From contig NZ_JANLGY010000020.1 of assembly GCF_024653915.1 (NCBI RefSeq), positions 1 through 64,000 on the forward strand: a DNA stretch of 64,000 bases. The letters are read 5' to 3'. The notes beneath the pieces are model-generated. The model saw nothing but the letters and a program-made list of their open reading frames with translations, was not told the DNA's origin and made no database searches. Shown piece after piece: positions 19,108 through 28,369 of this stretch (its first letter is position 1; each line of letters begins with the position of its first letter). Origin of the DNA: Sulfuricaulis sp. (GTDB taxonomy: Bacteria; Pseudomonadota; Gammaproteobacteria; Acidiferrobacterales; Sulfurifustaceae). A program made the position numbers and the translations under genes.

Positions 19108-19135
19108 CTACTGCTGATCGGTGTTTAAAGCAGGT

Positions 19136-20329
19136 TTACGCCACATCACCAAGGCGGCGCTTGGGCGCATCCGAGCTCTTGACGATTTCATCTACCAGCC
19201 CGTCATCTATCCATAAAAATACCGCTCGCGTTACCGCGGAAACGGTGTACATACGAGGCTTGAGGCAGGAGACCGGGTTACTGGCCGTGGGTGTGCCGCC
19301 CTCGATGTTTTTCGGCACACCGTCAGCCGCCACCAACTGCACGGTTCCGTCGACGAGATAGAGATTCCAGGTGTCCTTCGTTCCCCTTTCGAGCAACTGC
19401 GTTCCGGGCGGCACTTTATATACCAGGCATTGCTCGGCAAGCATTTCCAGCTTGCCATGATCCAGCTCGCGAAAGCGGGTGAATAGCTTCAGAATCTGTG
19501 GATCTGCCGGCTCCGGATGACCAAGCAGCGATGAGCCGATATTCCTGATAAGAGCACTATCGCTGGCATGGCCCGCCACTTTACCGTCAGACTTTGAATT
19601 CAGCGTTACCTGGCGTTCTGCGCGTTTGCCGACATCTCCATAAGGATCGTTGGTTGTTTCAGCATTCGCGCTTACGGCATTGCGGCGGATATCCTCAATC
19701 AACGTAAATTCCGCGGACTTGCGCATGCCTTTCTTGACGATGCCCTGGTAAATCTTGTCTTTGAGAATGGCAATCTCGGGTGTATGACGCTTGCCCATCG
19801 GGATACCGGCCAGCAAATTGAGAATTTCAACCACCGGCGTTTCCCGATCGGCCGGCGTTACCGGACGATCAAGAATCGCCGCATATTTTTCCAGCGTCGC
19901 ACCTCTGTCATAAAGAACAGGGCAATACACCGGCATATCGGGACTTGAAACATCCTTGTAGTCAAGGAAAATCTCCATGCCACGGTATATGCTTTTTTCC
20001 CGATTCTTTTTTTGAAATGAGGTTAGATCGATTTCTGCTGTCATCCCTGAAACGGGGTATAGCCGCCGGGCAATATTTCTTTCAAGGAACAAGGTCTCAA
20101 ACCCCCATGGCCTTTTCTCCGGCGTCCGGTGAATAATGGCCAGACGGAAATTTCCCTGCATGGGATTTTGCAGATAGGTCATCAGGAAACGGCGATTGTA
20201 TTCGGCAAAGGCCTCGGTGAGCTTGGCGTCCACGACAAATTTCTTGTCCTGGTCATGCGTACCAAGCTGACCGTCGGGTGTCAGCACATAGAACCCGATC
20301 AATCCGGTAAATGTTTCGACCGTTTTCAT
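19136..20329 (-). CDS. cNMP-binding-like domain protein of unknown function
   Basis: 397 residues from the ATG at 20329; a TTG start at 20446 would add 39 poorly supported residues. The C-terminal 110 residues (FRELDHGKLEMLAEQCLVYK, then VPPGTQLLERGTKDTWNLYL and VDGTVQLVAADG) have the spacing of a cyclic nucleotide-binding or Crp-type effector fold. The phosphate cassette is not obvious and may be lost. The N-terminal 270 residues match nothing I recognise, and no HTH or membrane helix is evident. It may sense a small molecule or serve as a regulatory subunit. Confidence 0.65.
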   Translation of the reverse strand: MKTVETFTGLIGFYVLTPDGQLGTHDQDKKFVVDAKLTEAFAEYNRRFLMTYLQNPMQGNFRLAIIHRTPEKRPWGFETLFLERNIARRLYPVSGMTAEIDLTSFQKKNREKSIYRGMEIFLDYKDVSSPDMPVYCPVLYDRGATLEKYAAILDRPVTPADRETPVVEILNLLAGIPMGKRHTPEIAILKDKIYQGIVKKGMRKSAEFTLIEDIRRNAVSANAETTNDPYGDVGKRAERQVTLNSKSDGKVAGHASDSALIRNIGSSLLGHPEPADPQILKLFTRFRELDHGKLEMLAEQCLVYKVPPGTQLLERGTKDTWNLYLVDGTVQLVAADGVPKNIEGGTPTASNPVSCLKPRMYTVSAVTRAVFLWIDDGLVDEIVKSSDAPKRRLGDVA

Positions 20330-20728
20330 ATTTTCATTATTACCCAAGACAGAAATTTCATTCTCCGTCGATGCCGAAACACAAAATCCGCAAACCGCCG
20401 GCAGCGGGTTTGCGATCCTGATCCGGCCTGATCCCTGCCGTTTCAATTACCTCATTACTTAAGCTTAGGTAAAAGCAAGGAACATGCCAGGAACACCCTG
20501 ATTTACCGATGTTTTTCTGCGACGTATTGCATGAAAAGCCCGGATAACTAAGGGAATTTTCAGGCGAGGAACTGATGGGTGGTGGGTGCTACGGGGCAAA
20601 AATCGTCATGCGACACAAATGTCGCCCATAGCCGCCCAAATAGGGCACGGTCACAAGGGCCGACAACTTCAGGGGACAAAACGGCCACGGAGTTAGCGAA
20701 GCGGGACAACGGGTACGCTAGCGAACGC
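20330..20728. other. 399-bp stretch without a convincing gene
   Basis: It lies between the stop of the nitroreductase and the start of the cNMP-like gene, both minus strand. A short imperfect hairpin (gcaaacc...ggtttgc, 20388-20412) and the TTG-started extension of the downstream gene are present. I see no tRNA, promoter of high quality or known repeat. Confidence 0.5.
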
Positions 20729-21325
20729 TTACTCGACGCGACACGCCTCGGTGAAATCCAGTCGTGGACCACGCGGGTGTATACGGGAGACATCCGCATG
20801 ACCGATGGCGCAGATGAAATTCGACATTACTTTTCCATCGGGGAAGAATTCCGCGTCCAGTTTTTTCTTGTCAAAACCCGACATTGGTCCACAATCGAGG
20901 CCGAGGCTGCGCGCCGCCAGAATAAAATAGGCGCCTTGCAGCGAACTGTTGCGAAAGGCGGTTTCCTGGATTTTCTCCGGCTTGCCCGCAAACCAGGATC
21001 TTGCCTCGAGGTTGTGCGGGAACAATTGAGAAAGCTTTTCATAAAACTCCATATCCATGCCGATAATAGCTACGACGGGCGCCGTCATGGATTTATCGAC
21101 ATTGCCAGAATCCAGGCAGGGTTTGAGACGTTCCTTGGCCTTCTGGCTGCGTACGAAAACCAACCGCGCGGGTGTACAATTTCCGCTCGTAGGGCCCCAT
21201 TTCATCAGATCGTAAAGATTATGGAGCATGTCGTCGCTGACCGGCTTATCGAGCCAGTAACTGTGGCTGCGGGCAGAGCGAAACAAAGTATTCAGCGCGT
21301 CATCGCTGAGAGGTTTAGTGCTCAT
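20729..21325 (-). CDS. Nitroreductase family protein (RutE-like)
   Basis: 198 residues from the ATG at 21325, which has a GGAGA site; the longer frame only adds five residues. The family fold is shown by LFRSARSHSYWLDKPVSDDM, the FMN-contacting MKWGPTSGNCTPARLVFV, and GAYFILAARSLGLDCGPMSG near the C-terminus. The closest relatives by motif are RutE/HadB-type reductases (malonic semialdehyde reductase). It would use FMN and NAD(P)H to reduce a small aldehyde or nitro compound. No rut genes are nearby, so the substrate is unassigned. Confidence 0.88.
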   Translation of the reverse strand: MSTKPLSDDALNTLFRSARSHSYWLDKPVSDDMLHNLYDLMKWGPTSGNCTPARLVFVRSQKAKERLKPCLDSGNVDKSMTAPVVAIIGMDMEFYEKLSQLFPHNLEARSWFAGKPEKIQETAFRNSSLQGAYFILAARSLGLDCGPMSGFDKKKLDAEFFPDGKVMSNFICAIGHADVSRIHPRGPRLDFTEACRVE

Positions 21326-21457
21326 GGTGTCTCCAATCATGGAATGCCATGTCTATTTATCAGATAACCAACATTCATTCAAAGAATGTCCACGAATAAT
21401 CCATTGGAATCCGGCATCCAAGACCCCATTAAGAGTTTTTAACCATACAAGGAAATC

Positions 21458-22426
21458 ATGTCATTCATTCAGCAGGCCATCCTGACCAAAAAAGCAGCAC
21501 TCGCCGACACCATCAGCGAACCGATGGCAAGGCTCGGCAACCGCTGCGCCGACGTCTGGCCTGACGCGGGCGCGCTTGATCGTCTCCTGGGCGAGGCGAT
21601 TGGGTCAATCCCCCACTGTCATCTGCTCTATGCCTGGGACCTCAACGGCATCGAAATATCGTCCATGGTCCAGGCCGGCGGCGCCGACCCCTCTTGGCGC
21701 GGACGCGATCTGTCGCAACGCCCCTACCTGAAAAACCACCTGCCATTCAAGGGCGTGATGCTGTCGTCGGTGTACATGAGCCAGTATCTGCCCAAGCAGT
21801 GCATCACCGCGCTGCAGGCCGTGACAAAAGACAACAACCTGCTTGGCTTCATCGCCGCGGATTTCGCACTGGACGATCTGCTGCATGACTCACGCCTGAC
21901 GGCGCCCGAAATGCACTGGCAGCAGTTCCGTGGCGATCCCGCCGTGCGCGGCACGATGTTCATGCAGGAACGCGTACCCAGCCTGCTGGACCAGCGCATT
22001 GACGAGGTACTCGATCTCATACACCGCCTGATGTGCGACCACGGCGTGTTTCACAGCAAGATTCACTTTTCCAGCGGGCGCTGTTCTTTGTGGCTGTTTA
22101 ACGACCCCTATAACTACCGGCTGCACCGGGTGGACGAAATCATCAATCCGGATTTCTGCCTGGCCTACCCGGTTTGCCCTTATCCAGAGAACGCCAAGGT
22201 CTCGCCGGATCAGATCCGACAAGTCCTGGATGAGCTCAAGGCCCTGCGTTTTGCCGATGAAACCATTTACCTGCGCTCCAGTTCCATCAACATCATGAAC
22301 GGTCTGGTGGGTCTTACCTTCTCCTGCGACGGCTCACACTACATGCCGGTCGAGGAATTCCTGGAGAAGGACCTCTCTTTCTGGCTCGGTTCGCTCAATA
22401 TCAAACCAGAAGTTGCTGCGATTTGA
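21458..22426 (+). CDS. PDC sensor domain protein
   Basis: 322 residues. Residues about 45-140 carry a PDC/Cache-like ligand-binding fold (LYAWDLNGIEISSMVQAGGA, DLSQRPYLKNHLPF, SSVYMSQYLPKQCITALQAV and LLGFIAADFALDDLL). Unlike most Cache proteins it has neither a membrane segment nor a signalling output domain. The C-terminal half is a separate unknown domain (HGVFHSKIHFSSGRCSLWLF). It could be a soluble sensor or a carrier. It is divergent from the nitroreductase and appears monocistronic. Confidence 0.75.
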   Translation: MSFIQQAILTKKAALADTISEPMARLGNRCADVWPDAGALDRLLGEAIGSIPHCHLLYAWDLNGIEISSMVQAGGADPSWRGRDLSQRPYLKNHLPFKGVMLSSVYMSQYLPKQCITALQAVTKDNNLLGFIAADFALDDLLHDSRLTAPEMHWQQFRGDPAVRGTMFMQERVPSLLDQRIDEVLDLIHRLMCDHGVFHSKIHFSSGRCSLWLFNDPYNYRLHRVDEIINPDFCLAYPVCPYPENAKVSPDQIRQVLDELKALRFADETIYLRSSSINIMNGLVGLTFSCDGSHYMPVEEFLEKDLSFWLGSLNIKPEVAAI

Positions 22427-22601
22427 TCCACAGCCTAGCGGCACTTGAAATACGTCTAAGTAATGATGCCAGTCGCATGTGTTTGACCGTTTCTCTTCCG
22501 GATTTGTCTATACTTGGAATCGGGTGCAGTCAAAAATCACCCACTTGAGTCTACGGATGTCCGGTACCTCGAACGTGCAGTAACCGAACGGGAGGTAGAC
22601 G

Positions 22602-22826
22602 ATGAAGACGGTAAATTTGCAGCTCATCACCATTGATCTGGAGAACGGGCAACAAGGGGTTTTCATTGGTTTCCCCCTGATCACGGAGGAAAACAGCGAA
22701 TTGGACAGTCAGGTGGAGGAGATCTGGTTTTCCAATATACAGGAAATTCCGGACGACCTTAGCGTCAAAAAACTCATGTCTCTGATCGCGATACAGCTCT
22801 GCCGGTGTAGAGCCTCACTGCAATAA
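22602..22826 (+). CDS. Small hypothetical protein
   Basis: 74 residues with an excellent GGGAGGT ribosome site 6 nt before the ATG, which supports translation. The sequence (MKTVNLQLITIDLENGQQGV, then FSNIQEIPDDLSVKKLMSLI) has no motif I recognise; it is acidic and lacks membrane segments. Two hairpins follow the stop and probably terminate the transcript. Confidence 0.6.
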   Translation: MKTVNLQLITIDLENGQQGVFIGFPLITEENSELDSQVEEIWFSNIQEIPDDLSVKKLMSLIAIQLCRCRASLQ

Positions 22827-22834
22827 CGGCTGAT

Positions 22835-22884
22835 CGCGATCTTCGCGTTTTTCTCCGCCGGTCACACCGGCCTGAAGCTTCTTT
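22835..22884 (+). terminator. Terminator region after small gene
   Basis: A short cgcga/tcgcg hairpin is followed by TTTTT (22848-22852). A gccggt-cac-accggc hairpin (22857-22871) is then followed by a TTTTTT run. It lies between convergent genes. Confidence 0.55.
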
Positions 22885-22891
22885 TTTCGCA

Positions 22892-23416
22892 TTACATCTC
22901 TATGCTCATCTTGTCGGCCCGGAACAAGCCCACCAGTGTTTTAGCGTCCATAATTTCACCCGCCCGCGCCTTTGCCAGGGCCTTGGCAAAGGGAACCCAG
23001 TGCACCTCAAATACCTCATGGGCCTCAGCGCTGGCCGACACTTCGCTGAGATTACGCGCCAGGAACAGATGCACGACTTCCGTGAAAACACCGGGTGAAC
23101 TGATGATTTTACCCAAGGGTTCCCAGCGAGTAGCCAGCACACCGGCCTCCTCCTGCAACTCACGTTGCGCGCTAGTGAGCGGCGATTCACCAAGATCCAG
23201 CTTGCCGGCAGGCAACTCCCACAGCCATCCGCCGGCGGCATGCCGGTACTGGCGCAGCAGGCAAACCTGATTTTCAGAATCCAGAGCCACGACAGCCGCA
23301 CCGCCCGGGTGTCGCACGATTTCCAGCTCGGCAACCGCGCCATTGGGGAGTGTCACCTGCTCAAGATAGAGATCGATGATTTTTCCACGGTAAACAAGCG
23401 TTTCTCTGTCAGCCAC
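22892..23416 (-). CDS. Nudix hydrolase, ADP-sugar pyrophosphatase type
   Basis: 174 residues. The Nudix box is complete: GKLDLGESPLTSAQRELQEE followed by AGV, with the G-x5-E-x7-REUxEExGU spacing. The upstream VYRGKIIDLYLEQVTLPNG and RQYRHAAGGWLWELPAGKLD resemble NudF-type ADP-ribose pyrophosphatases, which split ADP-ribose into AMP and ribose 5-phosphate. Substrate preference cannot be fixed from sequence alone. The gene is divergent from the M48 protease gene. Confidence 0.9.
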   Translation of the reverse strand: MADRETLVYRGKIIDLYLEQVTLPNGAVAELEIVRHPGGAAVVALDSENQVCLLRQYRHAAGGWLWELPAGKLDLGESPLTSAQRELQEEAGVLATRWEPLGKIISSPGVFTEVVHLFLARNLSEVSASAEAHEVFEVHWVPFAKALAKARAGEIMDAKTLVGLFRADKMSIEM

Positions 23417-23599
23417 TTTTCCCCCTCGGCAGTGTGAATCGAGACGTTAATTCTATCGGCAAAAGCTATTTTTGACTGCCGCCAGATGAACAGTGGGATA
23501 AGCGGAAGGCAACAGGTAAAATCGACCATACCCTGTTCCTCGAGAGATATCGTGTTCGTGTTAGGGAACAACAGCGCCAATCACCGGACAAAAGAAATT

Positions 23600-24388
23600 A
23601 TGCCTTATCGTCTATCCACGCTGCTTGTTGTCGGTATATTGGCAACTTTTCTCGGTGCCTGTGCCACGGTGCCCGAAACCGGTCGCTCGCAATTACTTCT
23701 CGTCAGCCCGGCCCAGGAAACTCAGCTCGGTCTCCAGGAGTTTGAAAAACTCAAGAAGTCCGTGCCCATCTCCAAAGATGCGGCGGCCAACGCACAATTA
23801 CAACGCGTCGGTCAGCGCATCGCCGCCGTGGCGCCGCTGCCCAATGCACAATGGGAATTCGTGCTGTTCGAAAAATCCGACACCCCTAACGCGTTCTGCC
23901 TGCCCGGGGGCAAGGTTGGCATCTACAGCGGCATTCTTCCCATCACAAAAGACGATGCCGGGCTGGCAACCGTCATCGGGCATGAAGTCGCGCATGCCGT
24001 GGCGCGCCACGGTGCCGAGCGCATGTCCGAAGGCATGATGCTTCAAATCGGCGGCCAGCTGCTGGAACAGGCGACGCTCGGCCGCTCTAATACCAGTCGC
24101 GTGCTGTTGCAGCAGGCCTATGGGATCGGCGCCACCATTGGCGTGGCGCTACCGCATTCGCGCGGGCAGGAACTGGAGGCGGATCGTCTTGGAGTTTTGT
24201 ACATGGCGCGCGCCGGCTATCAACCGCGCGAGGCGCTCGGTTTCTGGAGGCGCTTTGCGGAATACAAGGAAAAAAAAGGTGGCGGAAAACAGGTCGAGTT
24301 TCTCAGCACGCACCCGCTCGATGAACAGCGTATCCGGCAAATCGAAGGCATCATCCCGCAAGCCGAGATGGAATACCGGAAACCCTGA
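23600..24388 (+). CDS. M48 family metalloprotease lipoprotein
   Basis: 262 residues from the ATG at 23600. A lipoprotein signal ends in the lipobox LGAC (Cys21). The zinc motif is HEVAH (128-132), and the third ligand is in ELEADRLG (191-198). This is the LoiP/YcaL/BepA-like group of outer-membrane-facing proteases that act on misassembled envelope proteins. The TPR domain of BepA is absent. The upstream open frame is longer but lacks a signal peptide, so the internal start is preferred. Confidence 0.92.
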   Translation: MPYRLSTLLVVGILATFLGACATVPETGRSQLLLVSPAQETQLGLQEFEKLKKSVPISKDAAANAQLQRVGQRIAAVAPLPNAQWEFVLFEKSDTPNAFCLPGGKVGIYSGILPITKDDAGLATVIGHEVAHAVARHGAERMSEGMMLQIGGQLLEQATLGRSNTSRVLLQQAYGIGATIGVALPHSRGQELEADRLGVLYMARAGYQPREALGFWRRFAEYKEKKGGGKQVEFLSTHPLDEQRIRQIEGIIPQAEMEYRKP

Positions 24389-24401
24389 AGGTCCTCCCGG
24401 A

Positions 24402-24884
24402 CTATCGGTCCCGGACAGTCAGGTCCCGTGCGAGAATAATCGCGTCTTCGCGGCCCTGGCGCGCTGGGTAATAGCTCTTGCGCAACCCGACTTCGTCGAA
24501 TCCCAACTTGGTGTAAAGCTTGTAAGCAGCGGCGTTGGACAGCCGCACTTCCAGCAACGCCACACGCGCCTTGTTCTGCCGGGCAAAATCGAGCAGGAAC
24601 AGCACCATGCCCTCGCCCAGCCCCTGTCGCTGATAATCCGGGTGAATACAGATATTCAGGATATGGCACTCACCCACGGTCACCGTCATGATGCCGTACC
24701 CAATAATTCCTTCCTGAGGGGATTCGTAGACATAACAATGGCAGCCCACACGCAGACAATCGCGGAAAATGGGCAGAGTCCAGGGAAATTCGTAGGCGAA
24801 ATTTTCCACCTCCATCACCGCCGCCAGGTCATGCCCGGTCATGGGACGCAGCAAGGGCAGGTTTGAAATGACGACAGCACTCAT
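24402..24884 (-). CDS. rimI: Ribosomal protein S18 alanine N-acetyltransferase
   Basis: 160 residues with a GNAT fold. The acetyl-CoA loop is HPDYQRQGLGEGM (Q/RxxGxG/A type), followed by ALLEVRLSNAAAYKLYTKLG and FDEVGLRKSYYP, which are typical of RimI. It acetylates the N-terminal alanine of S18. The start overlaps the stop of the uracil-DNA glycosylase gene as ATGA, so the pair is translationally coupled. Confidence 0.92.
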   Translation of the reverse strand: MSAVVISNLPLLRPMTGHDLAAVMEVENFAYEFPWTLPIFRDCLRVGCHCYVYESPQEGIIGYGIMTVTVGECHILNICIHPDYQRQGLGEGMVLFLLDFARQNKARVALLEVRLSNAAAYKLYTKLGFDEVGLRKSYYPARQGREDAIILARDLTVRDR

Positions 24885-26653
24885 GATTTTTCCATCTCGG
24901 CCTTGGCACGGCAGAGGTCGTCCCAGACCTTGCGCTTGTCGACCGGGTTGCGCAGCAGATAGGCCGGGTGATACGTCACAAACAGCGGCGTGCCGTGGTA
25001 GGACAACTTTTGCCCGCGTAATTTCCCCAACGGGACGTCAGTCTTGAGCAGGCTGTGCGCGGCATGCCGTCCGAGCGCCACGATCAGGCGCGGCTTGATC
25101 AGCCCAATCTGGCGCTGCAGATACGGTTCGCATTGCGCCACCTCTTCCGGCTGTGGATCACGGTTGCCGGGAGGACGACAATTATGCACGACGCCACCGG
25201 CAGTCACGAAGTTGTGTGTCTCCTCAACGTCAATGCAGAAGAAGGTCTTGTCCGTGCGCGGTCGATCGGTGATATCCTCGATTTCAAAGTCGTCGTAGAA
25301 CACTTCGGCCGGCCCGAGAGACAGACGGTCAGGGCAAAACGGGATGCGGCGAGCAACCTCAGGATGCAGCTTGTAGCGCATCGTGGGAGGAACATAAGGC
25401 GCGATTTGCTCGGAAAGCGCTCTCGTCGTCTCCACATCGAAATATAACCGCCCACGCGCCGCCTTGGCGCGAAGGCCGAGCTGTGACAGTCCCTGCTGCA
25501 GAATCAGCAAATCCTCTTCAGGGAAACCGCAAGTGGCAATCTCAGCAAGCGGCTGCCGCCTCGGGCGAATCCGCGTGTAACCATCATCCATGAACCAGAA
25601 CGCCAGCATCCGTTCGTTAAGCTGCGTCGCCATCCACGCTGGAACGCGTTTTCTGGAGGGATAGAAGTCCTTGCGAAGAATCCGCAGGGCGCGGTGCGCC
25701 AGAGTCCTGACCTGTATTACCGGATATGTCTTCTGTCCGCCGACCACGGCGGAGACGGAAAGCTCATCCACCCGTGGATCGAGCTCCTTGAGCAGATCGG
25801 CCTTGAACAGAGCATATTCACGTTGAACCGCCGAATGACCGAACGAGAGCATGGTCTTGTCCGCGGCCAGATATCCGTCACCGAGCAGCGTGCCACACAC
25901 AACGTCAAAAACGAGTGGACTCAGTCCCTGCCCTGTGGCGATCCGATCACCAGGTTGCAGGGCTTCCACGGCAACAAAGCCGCGTTGTGTGAGAACCTCA
26001 TGGTCCCCCGTTAACTGTATACCCACCCGGCTCTTGCCCGCGTTTTTTGCCAAGCGATAGGTCATGCGGAAAACGCGCCGGTTGCCGAGCGGTGATTCGT
26101 GCCAACCGGTGACACGGCGCGGCACCAGCCGGCCGACCGCATCCGCGGACATCACCAAACCGTCATAGCGGGAACGAACCAAACGGCCAATCCGCTCCCA
26201 AGAACCGTCGCCGAGCTGAACCAGGGCGTTGTACCTCAGACATTTCAAGACGTTCGCTATATAGACCTCCTCACGCTTCAGGCCCAGTGCAAACAGAATC
26301 GCATTCAGCAGCTGACCGGCCTTGCCCACGAACGGCTCGCCCTGCCTGTCCTCTTCCGCCCCGGGAGCCTCGCCGATGAACATCCACTTGGCCTGGCGAT
26401 GACCGACACCGAAAACCGTTTGCGTGCGCGTGGTGTGCAACGAACACTTTGTGCACGCGCGCACTTCCGCTTCCAGCTTTGTCCAGTCCTGGGTGTTGGT
26501 TGTGTCACTTGGCGCTCTGGACAGAACCGGTTCAATGGCTGTTTCCGGTGCGGCCAAATCCGGTGTATGACGCGGTTCCCAGCGCGTAATGCCGAGCGCG
26601 TCGAGATACTGCCGACGACGTATCTCCTCCTGTACGTTCATGGCTTTAAGCAT
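24881..26653 (-). CDS. Family 4 uracil-DNA glycosylase with intein
   Basis: 590 residues, of which 236 are host protein. Extein motifs are motif A GEAPGAEEDRQGEPFVGKAG (94-113) and motif B HPAYLLRNP (562-570). Four cysteines for a 4Fe-4S cluster are seen: C67 and C70 (CTKC), then C492 and C508. The enzyme excises uracil from DNA to start base-excision repair. Residues 138-491 form an intein, described separately. Splicing would join NVLK to CRPPGNRDP and restore a normal-length enzyme. The start could also be Met5. It lies 25 bp after leuA on the same strand and overlaps rimI. Confidence 0.93.
   Translation of the reverse strand: MLKAMNVQEEIRRRQYLDALGITRWEPRHTPDLAAPETAIEPVLSRAPSDTTNTQDWTKLEAEVRACTKCSLHTTRTQTVFGVGHRQAKWMFIGEAPGAEEDRQGEPFVGKAGQLLNAILFALGLKREEVYIANVLKCLRYNALVQLGDGSWERIGRLVRSRYDGLVMSADAVGRLVPRRVTGWHESPLGNRRVFRMTYRLAKNAGKSRVGIQLTGDHEVLTQRGFVAVEALQPGDRIATGQGLSPLVFDVVCGTLLGDGYLAADKTMLSFGHSAVQREYALFKADLLKELDPRVDELSVSAVVGGQKTYPVIQVRTLAHRALRILRKDFYPSRKRVPAWMATQLNERMLAFWFMDDGYTRIRPRRQPLAEIATCGFPEEDLLILQQGLSQLGLRAKAARGRLYFDVETTRALSEQIAPYVPPTMRYKLHPEVARRIPFCPDRLSLGPAEVFYDDFEIEDITDRPRTDKTFFCIDVEETHNFVTAGGVVHNCRPPGNRDPQPEEVAQCEPYLQRQIGLIKPRLIVALGRHAAHSLLKTDVPLGKLRGQKLSYHGTPLFVTYHPAYLLRNPVDKRKVWDDLCRAKAEMEKS
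25181..26242 (-). other. Intein with LAGLIDADG homing endonuclease
   Basis: 354 residues inside the uracil-DNA glycosylase. Block A starts at Cys138 (CLRYNALVQLGDGSW). Block B is LTGDHEVLTQ, with the TxxH motif. Two LAGLIDADG-type helices follow: VVCGTLLGDGYLA (251-263) and AFWFMDDGYTR (351-361). Block F/G is FCIDVEETHNFVTAGGVVHN (472-491), followed by Cys492 as the +1 nucleophile. All residues needed for protein splicing are present (Cys1, block B Thr/His, His-Asn end, Cys+1). The endonuclease helices keep acidic residues, so homing may be active. Confidence 0.93.
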
Positions 26654-26678
26654 AAGGCAGTGTCATGGAATAACAAGA

Positions 26679-28226
26679 TTATATCGGCTGGCCCACCTGC
26701 GGGTGCGTGCGCTCCGCCGGTGCAACCAGCTTGTTCAGGGCATTGAGATAGGCCTTCGCAGAAGCGATTACAATGTCGGTATCCGCCCCATGGCCATTCA
26801 CAATGCGCCCGCCCCTTTCCAGACGCACCGTCACCTCGCCCTGTGAATCGGTGCCACTGGTGATGTTGTTAACCGAATAAAGGAGCAACTGGCCCTGGCC
26901 ACCCGCGATGCTGTCGATCGCCTTGAACGCGGCGTCCACCGGGCCGCTGCCCGGCGCACCCGCCTGCTTTTCCGAGCCGTTGACGGCCAGCGTGATATTG
27001 GCAAAAGGCGTCTCGCCGGTCTGGGAACAGACCTTGAGCGATACCAAGCGGAAGTGTTCATTTTCCAGCTCCAGATCGGTCTCGGTCACCAGCGCCTGCA
27101 AATCCTCGTCGAAGATTTCGTGTTTCTTGTCAGCCAAATCCTTGAATCGCTCGAACGTCGCGTTCAGCTCCTGCTCGGTCTTGAACACGATGTTCAATTC
27201 CTTGAGGCGGCTCTTGAAGGCGTTGCGCCCGGAATGCTTGCCGAGCACCATGCGATTCGCGATCCAGCCGACGTCCTCGGCGCGCATGATTTCGTAGGTC
27301 TCGCGCTTCTTGATAACGCCGTCCTGGTGAATACCGGACTCGTGCGCGAAGGCATTGGCCCCCACAATGGCCTTGTTGGGTTGCACCGGAAAACCGGTGA
27401 TGCTGGATACCAGACGGCTCGCAGGAACGATCTGGGTAGCATCAATACGCGTGTCGCAAGAGAAGATATCGCGACGCGTACGCACCGCCATGACTACCTC
27501 CTCCAGTGATGCGTTACCGGCACGCTCGCCCAACCCATTGATGGTGCATTCCACCTGGCGCGCCCCGTTCAGTACCGCTGAGAGCGAATTGGCCACTGCC
27601 AATCCAAGATCGTTGTGGCAATGTGTCGACCAGATGGCCTTGTCTGCATTCGGCACACGTTCGATCAGGGTCTTGATGCGCTCCCCCCAGACATGGGGAA
27701 TGCTGTAGCCAACGGTATCGGGCACATTGACGGTCCTGGCACCGGCGGCAATCGCGGCCTCGAACACACGACACAGGAAATCCATTTCGGAACGCACGGC
27801 GTCTTCGGCCGAGAATTCCACGTCGTCTGTGTATTGACGCGCGCGCTTCACCATGGACACCGCGCGTTCGAGCACCGCGTCCTCCGTCATGCGCAACTTG
27901 TGTTGCATGTGGATCGGGCTGGTGGCGATAAAGGTGTGGATGCGGCCGCGCTTTGCCGGCTTGAGGGCCTCGGCGGCGCGATCGATGTCTTTCTCCACGG
28001 CGCGCGCCAGGGCACATACGGTGCTGTCTTTCACTTCTTCGGCCACCGCCTTCACGGCCTCAAAGTCACCGGGGCTGGCCACCGGAAATCCGGCCTCGAT
28101 AATGTCCACGCGCATACGTTCCAGCACCTTGGCGATGCGCACTTTTTCCTCGCGCGTCATGGAGGCGCCAGGGCTCTGTTCGCCATCGCGCAATGTCGTA
28201 TCAAATATGATTAACGGATCGTTCAT
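26679..28226 (-). CDS. leuA: 2-Isopropylmalate synthase
   Basis: 515 residues, the normal length of LeuA type 1. It condenses acetyl-CoA and 2-oxoisovalerate in the first leucine-specific step. The HMGL-like catalytic barrel begins [16 protein letters not shown], with the metal ligands in [17 protein letters not shown]. The C-terminal LeuA regulatory domain (about 390-515) is present, so leucine feedback inhibition is expected. A leader peptide rich in Leu codons lies about 140 nt upstream, suggesting attenuation. It follows the pssA gene in the branched-chain cluster. Confidence 0.97.
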   Translation of the reverse strand: MNDPLIIFDTTLRDGEQSPGASMTREEKVRIAKVLERMRVDIIEAGFPVASPGDFEAVKAVAEEVKDSTVCALARAVEKDIDRAAEALKPAKRGRIHTFIATSPIHMQHKLRMTEDAVLERAVSMVKRARQYTDDVEFSAEDAVRSEMDFLCRVFEAAIAAGARTVNVPDTVGYSIPHVWGERIKTLIERVPNADKAIWSTHCHNDLGLAVANSLSAVLNGARQVECTINGLGERAGNASLEEVVMAVRTRRDIFSCDTRIDATQIVPASRLVSSITGFPVQPNKAIVGANAFAHESGIHQDGVIKKRETYEIMRAEDVGWIANRMVLGKHSGRNAFKSRLKELNIVFKTEQELNATFERFKDLADKKHEIFDEDLQALVTETDLELENEHFRLVSLKVCSQTGETPFANITLAVNGSEKQAGAPGSGPVDAAFKAIDSIAGGQGQLLLYSVNNITSGTDSQGEVTVRLERGGRIVNGHGADTDIVIASAKAYLNALNKLVAPAERTHPQVGQPI

Positions 28227-28284
28227 GGTCTTCTCTCTGCGAAAATGTAGCCCTGCTTCGCTCGTCTTGTCATCATAATAGTAG

Positions 28285-28306
28285 GCATGATTCTTTCAAA
28301 TCATGC
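28285..28306 (-). other. Hairpin in leuA leader
   Basis: A perfect 8-bp stem gcatgatt/aatcatgc with a 6-nt loop lies 59 nt before the leuA start. No strong T-run follows, so it may be one arm of an attenuation switch rather than a terminator. Confidence 0.45.
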
Positions 28307-28369
28307 GGGCTAAAAACAGGTTCTGGGTTGCGTATTATATTCCTCGCCAGGAAGGGGGTTAATTTGCGC

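Noticed and set aside
20388-20412. Terminator in the 20330-20728 gap
   Set aside because: The hairpin is imperfect and has no T-run on either strand.
22857-22871. Riboswitch between the small gene and the Nudix gene
   Set aside because: Only simple hairpins with T-runs between convergent genes are present, best read as terminators.
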